Shown: in pieces, positions 8,601-16,315 of the stretch | How positions within the stretch are numbered: the stretch's first letter is position 1 | How the letters are laid out: every line of letters starts with the position of its first letter | Assembly (NCBI RefSeq): GCF_014205255.1 | Contig: NZ_JACHNE010000001.1 | Span: 2,294,001 to 2,358,000, forward strand | Direction: 5' to 3' | Source: Streptomyces caelestis | Lineage (GTDB): Bacteria > Actinomycetota > Actinomycetes > Streptomycetales > Streptomycetaceae | DNA length: 64,000 nucleotides | Made by a program: the position numbers and the translations under genes | Notes under the pieces: model-generated | What the model was told of the DNA's origin: nothing | The model's database searches: none | Seen by the model: the letters and a program-made list of their open reading frames with translations, nothing else

Positions 8601-9234
8601 TCTTGGCGATCTCCAGAAGGCCGTCGCGGACCCGGCGCTCGATCTCGATGCCGTGGTCCATCAACTCCAGGAAGTAGCGGTCCTTGCCGAAGATGTCCTG
8701 GTAGTCGGCGGCGGCCTTGAGGGCCTCGTCGAAGTGGCCGAGGCGCAGCCGGGTCTGGACCTCGCCGGAGGGGCAGCCGGTGGAGGCGACGATGCCCTCG
8801 GACCACTGGGCGATGGTCTCCTTGTCCATCCGGGGCCACTTCTGGAGCCAGCCCTCGGCGTACGCGTCGGAGGAGAGCCGGAAGAGGTTGTGCAGGCCGG
8901 TCTTGTTCACGGCCCACATCGTCTTGTGGGTGTAACCACCGGAGCCGGAGACGTCGTCCCGCTTCTGGTGCGGCTGGCCCCACTGGATCTTGCGCTTGTT
9001 GCGGCGCGACTCGGGCGCGACATACGCCTCGATGCCGATGATCGGGGTGACGCCGGCCTTCTGCGCGGAGTGGAAGAAGTCGTACGCCCCGTGGAGGTTG
9101 CCGTGGTCGGACATGGCGATGTGCGTCATGCCCATCTCGTTGCACGCGTTGAACATGTCCTTCAGCCGCGCGGCACCGTCCAGCAGCGAGTACTGGGTGT
9201 GGACGTGCAGGTGCGTGAACGGCGGCTTTGACAC
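5695..9234 (-). CDS. dnaE: DNA polymerase III alpha subunit
   Basis: The 1179-residue replicative polymerase catalytic subunit, DnaE1 type. The PHP domain opens with FTHLHVHTQYSLLDG, followed by HIAMSDHGNLHG, so the metal-binding histidines expected of an intact PHP proofreading domain are present. The Pol3 catalytic palm contains GPGRGSAAGS and the acidic MPDVDIDFDERRR motif. Then come FNKAHSAAYG in the fingers, a helix-hairpin-helix region, an OB domain (VVTIGGIISGLQRKMTKQG) and a C-terminal tail that binds clamp and tau. The GTG start (VSKPPFTHLH) has a GGAGG 8 nt upstream; an in-frame ATG 24 nt earlier lacks one. Length matches actinobacterial DnaE1. Confidence 0.97.
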   Translation of the reverse strand: MSKPPFTHLHVHTQYSLLDGAARLKDMFNACNEMGMTHIAMSDHGNLHGAYDFFHSAQKAGVTPIIGIEAYVAPESRRNKRKIQWGQPHQKRDDVSGSGGYTHKTMWAVNKTGLHNLFRLSSDAYAEGWLQKWPRMDKETIAQWSEGIVASTGCPSGEVQTRLRLGHFDEALKAAADYQDIFGKDRYFLELMDHGIEIERRVRDGLLEIAKKLGIPPLVTNDSHYTYSHEASAHDALLCIQTGKNLSDPDRFRFDGTGYYLKSTDEMYAIDSSDAWQEGCANTRLIAEMVDTTDMFQKRDLMPKFDIPEGYTEVSWFREETLRGMHRRFPDGIPDDRMKQVEYEMDTIISMGFPGYFLVVADFIMWAKKQGIAVGPGRGSAAGSIVAYALGITDLDPIPHGLIFERFLNPERISMPDVDIDFDERRRVEVIRYVTEKYGADKVAMIGTYGTIKAKNAIKDSARVLGYPYAMGDRLTKAMPADVLGKGINLDGITNPEHPRYSEAGEIRAMYENEPDVKKVIDTAKGVEGLVRQMGVHAAGVIMSSETITDHVPVWVRHTDGVTITQWDYPSCESLGLLKMDFLGLRNLTIMDDAVKMVKSNKGIDIDLLSLPLDDPTTFELLQRGDTLGVFQFDGGPMRSLLRLMKPDNFEDISAVSALYRPGPMGMNSHTNYALRKNGQQEITPIHPELEEPLREVLDVTHGLIVYQEQVQKAAQIIAGYSLGEADILRRVMGKKKPEELAKNFVLFQEGARKKGYSDEAIQALWDVLVPFAGYAFNKAHSAAYGLVSYWTAYLKANHPAEYMAALLTSVKDDKDKSAVYLNECRRMGIKVLPPDVNESMSNFAAQGDDVILFGLSAVRNVGTNVVESIIRCRKAKGKYTSFPDYLDKVEAVVCNKRTTESLIKAGAFDAMGHTRKGLTAQYEPMIDNVVAVKRKEAEGQFDLFGGMGEEQSDEPGFGLDVEFTTEEWDKTYLLAQEREMLGLYVSDHPLFGLEHILSDKADAGISQLTGGEHADGAVVTIGGIISGLQRKMTKQGNAWAIATVEDLAGSIECMFFPATYQLVSTQLVEDAVVFVKGRLDKREDVPRLVAMELQVPDLSNAGTNAPVVLTIPATRVTPPLVSRLGEVLSHHKGDSEVRIRLQGPTKTTVLRLDRHRVKPDPALFGDLKVLLGPSCLAG

Positions 9235-9450
9235 GGCTGCGGCCTCCAGGGAAAACATACGTCGAATGGGGTCCGGCAGGCTGCGGACAGTCTGGGGGAC
9301 AGCGTCGAAGTCTATGCCTCGCCACTGACACCCGGGGGCCCGACCCGCGTACCTTCGTGCGGGGCTCGCGGGCACTCCCGCGGACCACCGCACGTTAGGC
9401 AGAGGGCGGATCCGCCGTCCCCAGACGCATGCACCAGGAGGCACCCAGCG

Positions 9451-10776
9451 ATGTCGTTCCCGCAGCTCGACGACGAGCACCGCGGTGAGGAAATTCTCGC
9501 CGTCTTCGACACCGCCTTCGGCGAACTCCTGGCCGCCGACCCGGCCGCGTTCCGCGTGAAGTTCCGGAAGATGGCGGCCTCGGCCTTCGCCTTCTACCGG
9601 GGCACGGCGTGCCTCTTCTACCACGACCTGGGGCAGGAGAAGCGGGGCGGGCCGTTCCTGGACGAGCGCACCTCGCGCGTGTGGATCCACGGCGACCTGC
9701 ACGCGGAGAACTTCGGCACGTACATGGACGCCAACGGCCGCCTGATCTTCAACGTCAACGACTTCGACGAGGCCTACGTCGGCCCCTTCACCTGGGACCT
9801 GAAGCGCTTCGCCGCCTCCATCGCCCTCATCGGGTACGCGAAGGCGCTCAGCGACGAGCAGATCTCCGAGCTGGTGACGATCTACGCGGTCGCCTACCGC
9901 GAGCGGATCCACGCCCTGGCCACGGGCGCCAAGAGCGACGAGGTGCCGCCGTTCACGCTGGACACCGCGCAGGGCCCGCTGCTGGACGCGCTGCGTGACG
10001 CCCGGTCGCTGACCCGTTTCGGGCTGCTGGAGTCGATGACGGAGATCCGCGACTTCGAGCGCCGCTTCGCGCCGGGCGGCGGCTCGGTGGAGCTGGACGC
10101 GGCCACGCGCTACAAGGTGCTCGCCGCCTTCGACGGCTACCTGGAGACGCTCCCGGACAGCTCGCTGGCCCGCCCCGACTCCTACCGCGTGAAGGACGTC
10201 GTCGGCCGGCGCGGCATCGGCATCGGCTCGGCGGGGCTGCCGTCGTACAACATCCTTCTGGAGGGCCACAGCGACGCCCTGGAGAACGATGTGGTGATCT
10301 ACATCAAGCAGGCCCAGACCCCGGCCGTCTCCCGGCACGTCACGGACCAGGCGATCCGCGACTACTTCCAGCACGAGGGGCACCGCACGGTCATCTCACA
10401 GCGCGCCCTCCAGGCGCACGCCGACCCGTGGCTGGGCTGGACCGAGCTGGACGGCGCGGGCCAGCTGGTCGCGGAGGTCTCGCCGTACGCGGTGGATCTC
10501 GACTGGGGCGACATCGACGACGCGGAGGAGATCGCCCAGGTGGTGGCCGACCTCGGCCGGGCCACGGCCACGATGCACTCGGCGGCGGACGACCAGTCCG
10601 GTGAGTCCCTGGTGCCCTTCTCCACGGAGCGGGCCATCGACGCGGCGATCGCGGCCGACGAGGAGGGCTTCGCGCCGCTGCTGACCGACTTCGCACACAG
10701 CTACGGCGCACGCGCGCGTGCCGACCACCAGACCTTCGTGGACCTGTTCCGCAACGGCCGGATCCCGGGGCTGTAA
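9451..10776 (+). CDS. DUF2252 family protein
   Basis: A 441-residue protein of the DUF2252 family. Two blocks are striking: VWIHGDLHAENFGTY and FNVNDFDEAYVGPFTWDL. The HGDxHxxN and DFD pattern is that of the catalytic and metal-binding loops of aminoglycoside-phosphotransferase-like kinases, so a kinase fold is likely. A conserved VVGRRGIGIGSAGLPSYNILLEG glycine-rich block and VISQRALQAHADP follow. No substrate is known. The ATG is preceded by AGGAGG with 10-nt spacing. It is divergent from dnaE, sharing a 216-bp promoter region, and probably monocistronic. Confidence 0.85.
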   Translation: MSFPQLDDEHRGEEILAVFDTAFGELLAADPAAFRVKFRKMAASAFAFYRGTACLFYHDLGQEKRGGPFLDERTSRVWIHGDLHAENFGTYMDANGRLIFNVNDFDEAYVGPFTWDLKRFAASIALIGYAKALSDEQISELVTIYAVAYRERIHALATGAKSDEVPPFTLDTAQGPLLDALRDARSLTRFGLLESMTEIRDFERRFAPGGGSVELDAATRYKVLAAFDGYLETLPDSSLARPDSYRVKDVVGRRGIGIGSAGLPSYNILLEGHSDALENDVVIYIKQAQTPAVSRHVTDQAIRDYFQHEGHRTVISQRALQAHADPWLGWTELDGAGQLVAEVSPYAVDLDWGDIDDAEEIAQVVADLGRATATMHSAADDQSGESLVPFSTERAIDAAIAADEEGFAPLLTDFAHSYGARARADHQTFVDLFRNGRIPGL

Positions 10777-10797
10777 GGCCCCCTGGGCCGGGGCTTT
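10775..10797 (+). terminator. Weak terminator after the DUF2252 gene
   Basis: AAGGCCCC (10775-10782) and GGGGCTTT (10790-10797) pair over 7 of 8 positions, immediately after the stop. The stem is short and the call is tentative. Confidence 0.35.
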
Positions 10798-10847
10798 GTC
10801 CGGCCGCTCTCTCACAGGCATCCTTTAGGGGTCCCTTACAGGCCCCC

Positions 10848-11564
10848 GTGACAGACTCTCCTCTCGCTATGGACATATCCGGGATCCAGCTCAGAGCCGT
10901 ACGCGCGGCGCTGTTCACGGCAGTGGTCGTGACGCTCAGCACCGCGTCGCACGTGCTGCTGTCCCGGGTCCCGCTCCCGATGGGCACGGTGGCCGCGGTC
11001 GCCGCCGCCGTGTTCGTGATCGCGTACGCCCTGGCGGGCCGCGAGCGCTCCTTCGGGCGGATCGCGGCCCTGCTGATCCCGCTGGAACTGGCCGCCGACA
11101 CGGTGTTCACCTCCGGACAGCACGCCTGTTACGGCCGATCGGGCGGCCCGGTCGCCGGACCTCTGCGGTCGGTCGGCCTGGACGTGCTGTGCGGGGGCGG
11201 CGAGGTCGGCACGCCGCTGGCCCGGATGGCCGGGGCCACCGGTACCGACCGGCTCTCGGCCGTGGTCGCGCATGCCGACCCGGCCACCGCCTGGCTGCTG
11301 CTCGGCGCGCACGTCGGCGTGGGACTGGCCGCCGCCGTCTGGCTGCGCCGGGGCGAGCGGGCCCTGGCCCAGCTGCTGCGGGCGGTGGCGGCGAGCACGT
11401 TCCGGCCGTTGCTGCTGGCGGTCGCCGCCGTGACGGTGGCCCGGGACCCGGCCGGGCCCAGGCTGCCGTCGCGGGCCGCCGACCGCACGCCCACCGCCCG
11501 CGACCGGATCCTCGCCCGCTCCCTGGGACGACGTGGACCGCCGTGCTCGCCCGCCTTCGCGTGA
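10848..11564 (+). CDS. Putative integral membrane protein
   Basis: A 238-residue protein not assigned to a family. Hydrophobic segments are visible at AALFTAVVVTLSTASHVLLS, VAAVAAAVFVIAYALAG, IAALLIPLELAADTVFTS, AWLLLGAHVGVGLAAAVWL and FRPLLLAVAAVTVA, suggesting five membrane helices with an outside loop containing HACYG and LDVLCGGG. The two cysteines could form a disulfide but there is no CxxC. A second possible start is the ATG at 10869 (MDISGIQ); neither has a clear ribosome-binding site. It lies 78 nt upstream of a DsbA-like thiol oxidoreductase on the same strand, so a role in envelope redox or metal handling is possible but unproven. Confidence 0.65.
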   Translation: MTDSPLAMDISGIQLRAVRAALFTAVVVTLSTASHVLLSRVPLPMGTVAAVAAAVFVIAYALAGRERSFGRIAALLIPLELAADTVFTSGQHACYGRSGGPVAGPLRSVGLDVLCGGGEVGTPLARMAGATGTDRLSAVVAHADPATAWLLLGAHVGVGLAAAVWLRRGERALAQLLRAVAASTFRPLLLAVAAVTVARDPAGPRLPSRAADRTPTARDRILARSLGRRGPPCSPAFA

Positions 11565-11642
11565 GGCACCTTTCGAGCACCGCCAGTCCCCCTTACGTAT
11601 TCCGCACACGAACTGTGCGCGTCCCCGACGGAGAACACCACC

Positions 11643-12461
11643 ATGAGCAAGCGGAACAGCCAGGCGGCGAAGACGGCGGCCCGTGAGCGGCTGCGCATCG
11701 AGCGCGAGCGCGAGGCCAAGCGGGCGAAGGCCAAGCGGCAGATCATCGTCGCCGCCTCCATAGTCGGCGTCCTGGCGATAGCCGGCGGCATCGGCTACGC
11801 GGTCGTCCAGGCCAACAAGCCCACGTACTGGGAGGGCCAGAAGGACGCCAAGGTCGTCGCCCCGGCCAACACCACGGGCAGCAAGGGCACCACGGTCGTC
11901 ATCGGCAAGGACTCGGCCAAGAAGACCCTGAAGATCTACGAGGACCCGCGCTGCCCCGTGTGCGCCCAGTTCGAGCAGACCGTCGGTCCGACCGTGAAGA
12001 AGGACATCGACGACGGCAAGTACAAGATGCAGTTCATCGGCGCGACCTTCATCGACAACAACGACAACGGCGAGGGCTCCAAGAACGCGCTGAGCGCCCT
12101 GGGTGCCGCGCTGAACGTCAGCCCCGAGGCGTTCCTCGACTACAAGGCCGCGCTGTACTCGGCGAAGTACCACCCCGAGGAGACGACCGACGAGTTCAAG
12201 AAGGACAGCTACCTCATCAAGGTCGCCGACACCGTCCCCGCGCTGAAGAACAACAAGAAGTTCCAGGACGCGGTCGAGAAGGGCACCTACGACGCCTGGG
12301 CGATGGCCATGTCGAAGACCTTCGACGACAACAAGGACGGTGTGAAGGGCACCCCGGGCTTCGTCATGGACGGCAAGCAGCTCACCGCCGACAAGCAGGG
12401 CACGCCGCTGATGACGGTGGCCGACTTCAACCGGGTGGTGGGCGAGGCCCTCAAGAAGTGA
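11643..12461 (+). CDS. Membrane-anchored DsbA-like thioredoxin-fold protein
   Basis: A 272-residue protein with a basic coiled N-terminus (ARERLRIEREREAKRAKAKR), one signal-anchor helix (IIVAASIVGVLAIAGGIGYAVV) and an extracytoplasmic thioredoxin fold of the DsbA type. The redox motif is CPVC in YEDPRCPVCAQFE, and the cis-proline loop is GTPGFVMDG. It should catalyse disulfide formation or exchange in exported proteins. The helical insert between the halves (about residues 150-220) is typical of the actinobacterial DsbA group. It follows a membrane protein gene and is closed by a perfect terminator 29 nt after the stop. Confidence 0.88.
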   Translation: MSKRNSQAAKTAARERLRIEREREAKRAKAKRQIIVAASIVGVLAIAGGIGYAVVQANKPTYWEGQKDAKVVAPANTTGSKGTTVVIGKDSAKKTLKIYEDPRCPVCAQFEQTVGPTVKKDIDDGKYKMQFIGATFIDNNDNGEGSKNALSALGAALNVSPEAFLDYKAALYSAKYHPEETTDEFKKDSYLIKVADTVPALKNNKKFQDAVEKGTYDAWAMAMSKTFDDNKDGVKGTPGFVMDGKQLTADKQGTPLMTVADFNRVVGEALKK

Positions 12462-12490
12462 CGGCGGGGCCGGGACCGGTCACTGCGTGA

Positions 12491-12523
12491 AGAGCGGGCG
12501 AACTTCGGGAGTTCGCCCGCTCT
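12491..12523 (+). terminator. Strong terminator after the DsbA-like gene
   Basis: AGAGCGGGCGAAC (12491-12503) and GTTCGCCCGCTCT (12511-12523) form a perfect 13-bp stem with a 7-nt loop. Confidence 0.9.
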
Positions 12524-12532
12524 GGTGCATAC

Positions 12533-12550
12533 CGATCAGTAACCTGATCG
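12533..12550 (+). promoter_or_regulatory. Inverted repeat just upstream of phoD
   Basis: CGATCAG (12533-12539), TAAC loop, CTGATCG (12544-12550): a perfect 7-bp inverted repeat ending 3 nt before the phoD GTG. No ribosome-binding site is visible here. It could be an operator or an RNA hairpin that affects initiation. Confidence 0.4.
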
Positions 12551-12553
12551 TCC

Positions 12554-14224
12554 GTGACCAGTCGATACAGATCATCGAAGCCGTCAGAGGACCTCAACTC
12601 CCTCACCCCGCGCCGCCGTACGGTCGTCAAGGCCGCGGCGGCGACCGCTGTCCTGGCCGGACCGCTGGCAGCGACCCTGCCCGCGCGCGCCGTCGACCAG
12701 GCTCCCGCCTTCCTGCACGGCGTCGCCTCCGGTGACCCGCTGCCGGACGGCGTCCTGCTGTGGACCCGCGTGACGCCCGTCCCGGAGGCGATACCCGGCT
12801 CAGGGCTCGGCCCGGACACCGAGGTGAGCTGGATCGTCGCCAGGGACAAGGCGTTCAGCACCGTCGTCGCCAAGGGCTCCACCACCGCGACGGCCGCCTC
12901 CGACCACACCGTGAAGGCCGACATCCGCGGCCTGGAGCCGGGCACGGACTACTGGTTCCGCTTCTCCGCCGGGGGCACCGACTCCCCCGCCGCCCGCACC
13001 CGCACCGCCCCGGCGGCCGACGCGGCCGTCACCAACCTCCGCTTCGGCGTGGTCTCCTGCGCCAACTGGGAGGCCGGCTACTTCTCCTCGTACCGCCATC
13101 TCGCGGCCCGCGGCGACCTGGACGCCTGGCTGCACCTCGGCGACTACGTCTACGAGTACGGCACCGGCGAGTACGGCACCCGCGGCACGGTCGTCCGCCC
13201 GCACGCCCCGGCCCACGAGATCGTCACCCTCGCCGACTACCGCGTCCGGCACGCGCGGTACAAGACCGACCCGGACCTCCAGGCGCTGCACGCGGCGGCC
13301 CCGGTCGTGGCGATCTGGGACGACCACGAGTTCGCCAACGACGCCTGGTCGGGCGGCGCCGAGAACCACACGGAGGGCGCCGAGGGCGCCTGGTCCGCCC
13401 GCCAGGCCGCCGCCAAGCAGGCCTACTTCGAGTGGATGCCGGTGCGACCGGCGATCGCGGGCACCACCTACCGCCGCCTGCGCTTCGGCAAGCTGGCCGA
13501 CCTGTCGCTGCTGGACCTGCGCTCCTTACGCTCACAGCAGGTCAAGGTCGGAGGCGGCGAGGTCGACGACCCGGACCGCACGCTCACCGGCCGCGCCCAA
13601 CTGGACTGGCTGAAGGCGGGCCTGAAAGCGTCCGACACCACCTGGCGGCTGGTCGGCAACTCGGTGATGGTCTCGCCGTTCGCCATCGGATCGCTCTCCG
13701 CCGATCTGCTGAAGCCGCTGGCCAAGCTGCTGGGCCTGCCGCAGGAGGGCCTCGCTCTCAACACCGACCAGTGGGACGGCTACACCGACGACCGCCGCGA
13801 GATCCTGGCGCACCTGCGGTCCAACGCCATCCGCAACACCGTCTTCCTCACCGGCGACATCCACATGGCGTGGGCCAACGACGTGCCCGTGGACGCCGGT
13901 ACGTACCCGCTGTCCCCGTCGGCCGCCACGGAGTTCGTCGTCACCTCGGTCACCTCCGACAACCTCGACGACATCGTCAAGGTCCCCCAGGGCACGGTCT
14001 CCGCGGTCGCCTCACCCGTCATCCGCGCCGCCAACCGGCACGTCCACTGGGTCGACACCGACCGCCACGGCTACGGCGTCCTCGACATCACGGCCGAGCG
14101 GGCGCAGATGGACTACTACGTCCTGTCCGACCGCACGAAGCGTGACGCGACCGCCACGTGGGCCCGCTCGTACCGCACGCGCAGCGGCACGCAGAAGATC
14201 GAGCGCGTCCACGCCCCGATCTGA
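12554..14224 (+). CDS. phoD: Alkaline phosphatase D (PhoD), Tat-exported
   Basis: A 556-residue secreted phosphatase/phosphodiesterase. The N-terminus has a twin-arginine signal ([14 protein letters not shown], then an ATLPARA cleavage-like region near residue 47). A PhoD N-terminal beta domain ([19 protein letters not shown]) precedes the metallophosphatase core with [21 protein letters not shown] and LTGDIHMAW, the metal ligands of the family. PhoD is known to act on phosphodiesters and teichoic acids, and in S. coelicolor a phoD at this locus is phosphate-controlled through PhoP. Codon 325 (13526-13528) is TTA, the rare leucine codon read only by the bldA tRNA, so translation may be developmentally limited. 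The GTG start lacks a clear Shine-Dalgarno. Confidence 0.92.
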   Translation: MTSRYRSSKPSEDLNSLTPRRRTVVKAAAATAVLAGPLAATLPARAVDQAPAFLHGVASGDPLPDGVLLWTRVTPVPEAIPGSGLGPDTEVSWIVARDKAFSTVVAKGSTTATAASDHTVKADIRGLEPGTDYWFRFSAGGTDSPAARTRTAPAADAAVTNLRFGVVSCANWEAGYFSSYRHLAARGDLDAWLHLGDYVYEYGTGEYGTRGTVVRPHAPAHEIVTLADYRVRHARYKTDPDLQALHAAAPVVAIWDDHEFANDAWSGGAENHTEGAEGAWSARQAAAKQAYFEWMPVRPAIAGTTYRRLRFGKLADLSLLDLRSLRSQQVKVGGGEVDDPDRTLTGRAQLDWLKAGLKASDTTWRLVGNSVMVSPFAIGSLSADLLKPLAKLLGLPQEGLALNTDQWDGYTDDRREILAHLRSNAIRNTVFLTGDIHMAWANDVPVDAGTYPLSPSAATEFVVTSVTSDNLDDIVKVPQGTVSAVASPVIRAANRHVHWVDTDRHGYGVLDITAERAQMDYYVLSDRTKRDATATWARSYRTRSGTQKIERVHAPI

Positions 14225-14232
14225 AGCCGGCC

Positions 14233-14802
14233 CTACAGGCTGTCGAGGAAGCCGAGGGCCACCCGCCAGGTGGCCTCGGCTGCCTCCTCGTCGTAGTCGG
14301 GCAGGTCGGGGTCGGTGTAGAGATGGCCGGCCCCGGCGTACCGGTACACCTCGACGTCGGCGCCGGTCCGGCCCATCTGGAGGTACCAGGCGCTGAGCCA
14401 GTCGTCCGTCTCGAACGGGTCGGGCTCCGCCACGTGCAGCTGGACCGGCAGCTCGTCCACCGTGACGCCCGGCGCGATGTCCGACGTGCCGTGCAGGAGC
14501 AGCAGCCCGCGCGCCTTGTCGTCGCCGAGGGCGAGGGTCTGCGCGATGGAGGCGCCGAGCGAGAACCCCGCGTACACCAGCCCTCTCTCGGAGTAGGGCG
14601 CGGCGGCCAGCACGGCCCGCTTCAGCAGCTCCTCCTTGCCGATCTTCTCCTTGTGCTCCATGCCCTCTTCGACCGAGTCGAACGTGCGCCCCTCGAAGAG
14701 GTCGGGCGTCCACACCTCGTGTCCGGCCGCGCGCAGCCGGTCGGCGGCCTGGAGCACCGCGGGCCGCAGCCCATGGGTCGAGTGAAAGAGCATGATGTTC
14801 AT
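14233..14802 (-). CDS. Dienelactone hydrolase family protein
   Basis: A 189-residue alpha/beta hydrolase of the dienelactone hydrolase group. The nucleophile elbow reads GFSLGAS, with serine where classical dienelactone hydrolases have cysteine (GFCxGG). The other triad members appear to be the aspartate in VAEPDPFETDD and the histidine in YAGAGHLYTDP. The opening IMLFHSTHGLRPAVLQAADRLRAAGHEVWTPDLFEG is typical of the family. Substrate unknown. The gene converges on phoD with only 8 bp between stops, and no separate terminator is visible there. Confidence 0.85.
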   Translation of the reverse strand: MNIMLFHSTHGLRPAVLQAADRLRAAGHEVWTPDLFEGRTFDSVEEGMEHKEKIGKEELLKRAVLAAAPYSERGLVYAGFSLGASIAQTLALGDDKARGLLLLHGTSDIAPGVTVDELPVQLHVAEPDPFETDDWLSAWYLQMGRTGADVEVYRYAGAGHLYTDPDLPDYDEEAAEATWRVALGFLDSL

Positions 14803-14909
14803 GAGGCCATGGTGCCAGCCGGGTGTGACAACTCCGGATCACGGCACTACCCACGCCCGGGCCGAACTCACATGTTCATGCACCCCGCGAGCCGGTTAGG
14901 TTCGGAGGC

Positions 14910-16040
14910 ATGGAGAACCTGCTACGACCGCTGATCGTGGTCGGTGGCTCGGTCGTGCTCACGCTGGTGATCGGCTGGGCCACCGACTTCCTGCTGCGCA
15001 AGGCCGACGAACGGCACCACGAGACCCCGCTGTGGGGGCTGCTCCGCCGCGGGCGCATCCCCTACCAGCTCCTGCTGTGCGCGGCCCTGCTGCGAGGATC
15101 GTACGACGAGGCGCAACTGCTGCAGAGCCGCGACGAGGGCGTCGGCCGGACGCTGACCCTGGTACTGATCGGGTCGGCCGCCTGGCTGGTGATCCGTATC
15201 GCGTCGGCGATCGTCGAGACGTCCTACACCCGGTACGCCCATGCCCGGGCCCACCGCGACCCGGCCAGGGTCCGCCGGGTGCGCACCCAGGTGACGCTGA
15301 TCATGCGGGTGGTGTCCGCGATCGTCGGCGTGGTGGCCGCGGCGAGCATGCTGCTGACGTTCCCGGCGTTCCGCGCGGCGGGTGCCTCCCTGCTGGCCTC
15401 GGCCGGCATCCTCGGCATCGTCGCCGGTGTCGCCGCCCAGTCCACGCTGAGCAACATGTTCGCCGGGTTCCAGATCGCCTTCGGCGACATGGTGCGCATC
15501 GGGGACACCGTCGTCGTGGACGGCGAGTGGGGCACGGTCGAGGAGATCACGCTGACGTTCCTGACCGTGCGCACCTGGGACGAGCGGCGGATCACGATGC
15601 CGGTGTCGTACTTCACGTCCAAGCCGTTCGAGAACTGGTCGCGCGGCACGCCGCAGATGACCGGCACCGTCTTCTGGCACGTCGACCACACGGCGCCCGT
15701 GGACGCGATGCGCGAGAAGCTCCGCGACATCCTGCGCGAGTGCCCGGCCTGGGACGGCCGCGCCTATGACCTGTCCGTGACGGACACCACGCCGAACACC
15801 CTGCAGGTGCGGGCCCTGGTGACCGCCAAGGACGCGGACGACATCTGGACGGCGCGGGTCACGGTCCGCGAGCAGATGGTCCGCTGGCTGGCCGACGAGC
15901 ACCCGTACGCCCTGCCCCGGGTCAACACGGCGGACGCGATCCTGCCACCGTCCCAGAGCCAGAACGGCCACCGCCCGTCCCAGGACGGCGTTCCGTACCA
16001 GCAGCGCCGCTTCCACGGTGCGAGCCGGACGGAGCGCTGA
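14910..16040 (+). CDS. Mechanosensitive channel, MscS family
   Basis: A 376-residue membrane channel. Hydrophobic helices occur at LIVVGGSVVLTLVIGWATDFLL, LTLVLIGSAAWLVIRIASAIV and VVSAIVGVVAAASMLLTF, followed by the pore-lining helix with the Ala/Gly pattern (LLASAGILGIVAGVAAQST) and the signature SNMFAGFQIAFGDMVRIGDTVVVDGEWGTVEEITLTF of the MscS beta domain. A cytoplasmic alpha/beta vestibule follows. It should gate on membrane tension and release solutes on osmotic downshock. It is divergent from the dienelactone hydrolase gene, and the tail is disordered. Confidence 0.92.
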   Translation: MENLLRPLIVVGGSVVLTLVIGWATDFLLRKADERHHETPLWGLLRRGRIPYQLLLCAALLRGSYDEAQLLQSRDEGVGRTLTLVLIGSAAWLVIRIASAIVETSYTRYAHARAHRDPARVRRVRTQVTLIMRVVSAIVGVVAAASMLLTFPAFRAAGASLLASAGILGIVAGVAAQSTLSNMFAGFQIAFGDMVRIGDTVVVDGEWGTVEEITLTFLTVRTWDERRITMPVSYFTSKPFENWSRGTPQMTGTVFWHVDHTAPVDAMREKLRDILRECPAWDGRAYDLSVTDTTPNTLQVRALVTAKDADDIWTARVTVREQMVRWLADEHPYALPRVNTADAILPPSQSQNGHRPSQDGVPYQQRRFHGASRTER

Positions 16041-16267
16041 CGGCACGGGCCGGCGTCCGGTCACCGAGCAGCGCCCCCGGCGGGGCAAGACGGACGAGGA
16101 GCCCGCGTCCGCGCCTCGGATCCGCCGCCGCGCCGAAGACCCCTCGACCGGCGGCCGGCGAGGCGGAACCCGGCCCGACCCACAGCCACCCTGCCGACAC
16201 AGAGCCGCCCCTTCCAGCCCCCGTCGGGGGAGGGCGGAGTCCCGGTCGCCGGCGCACCGACCGCACA

Positions 16268-16305
16268 ACAGGAGGGCTCCCCGCAGCCACGGGCAGCCCT
16301 CCTGT
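16268..16305. terminator. Bidirectional terminator between mscS and the SDR gene
   Basis: ACAGGAGGGCT (16268-16278) and AGCCCTCCTGT (16295-16305) form a perfect 11-bp stem with a 16-nt loop, just beyond the end of the convergent SDR gene. The rest of the 275-bp gap shows no gene. Confidence 0.8.
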
Positions 16306-16315
16306 GTCGGCCGGG

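Noticed and set aside
5767..9231. Very long open frames opposite dnaE, ileS and the mur genes
   Set aside because: They are artefacts of high GC content: the antisense frame of a high-GC3 gene lacks stops. The products are Val/Gly/Arg-rich without family resemblance, and the sense strands encode clear core proteins.
10848..11564. VKOR-like partner of the DsbA-like protein
   Set aside because: The membrane protein has no CxxC motif, so a VKOR assignment is not supported.
12508..12553. PhoP box upstream of phoD
   Set aside because: GTTCGCC at 12511 resembles half a PHO-box unit but no direct repeats at 11-nt spacing are clear, and it lies in the terminator arm. Control by PhoP is known from relatives, but I cannot point to the site.
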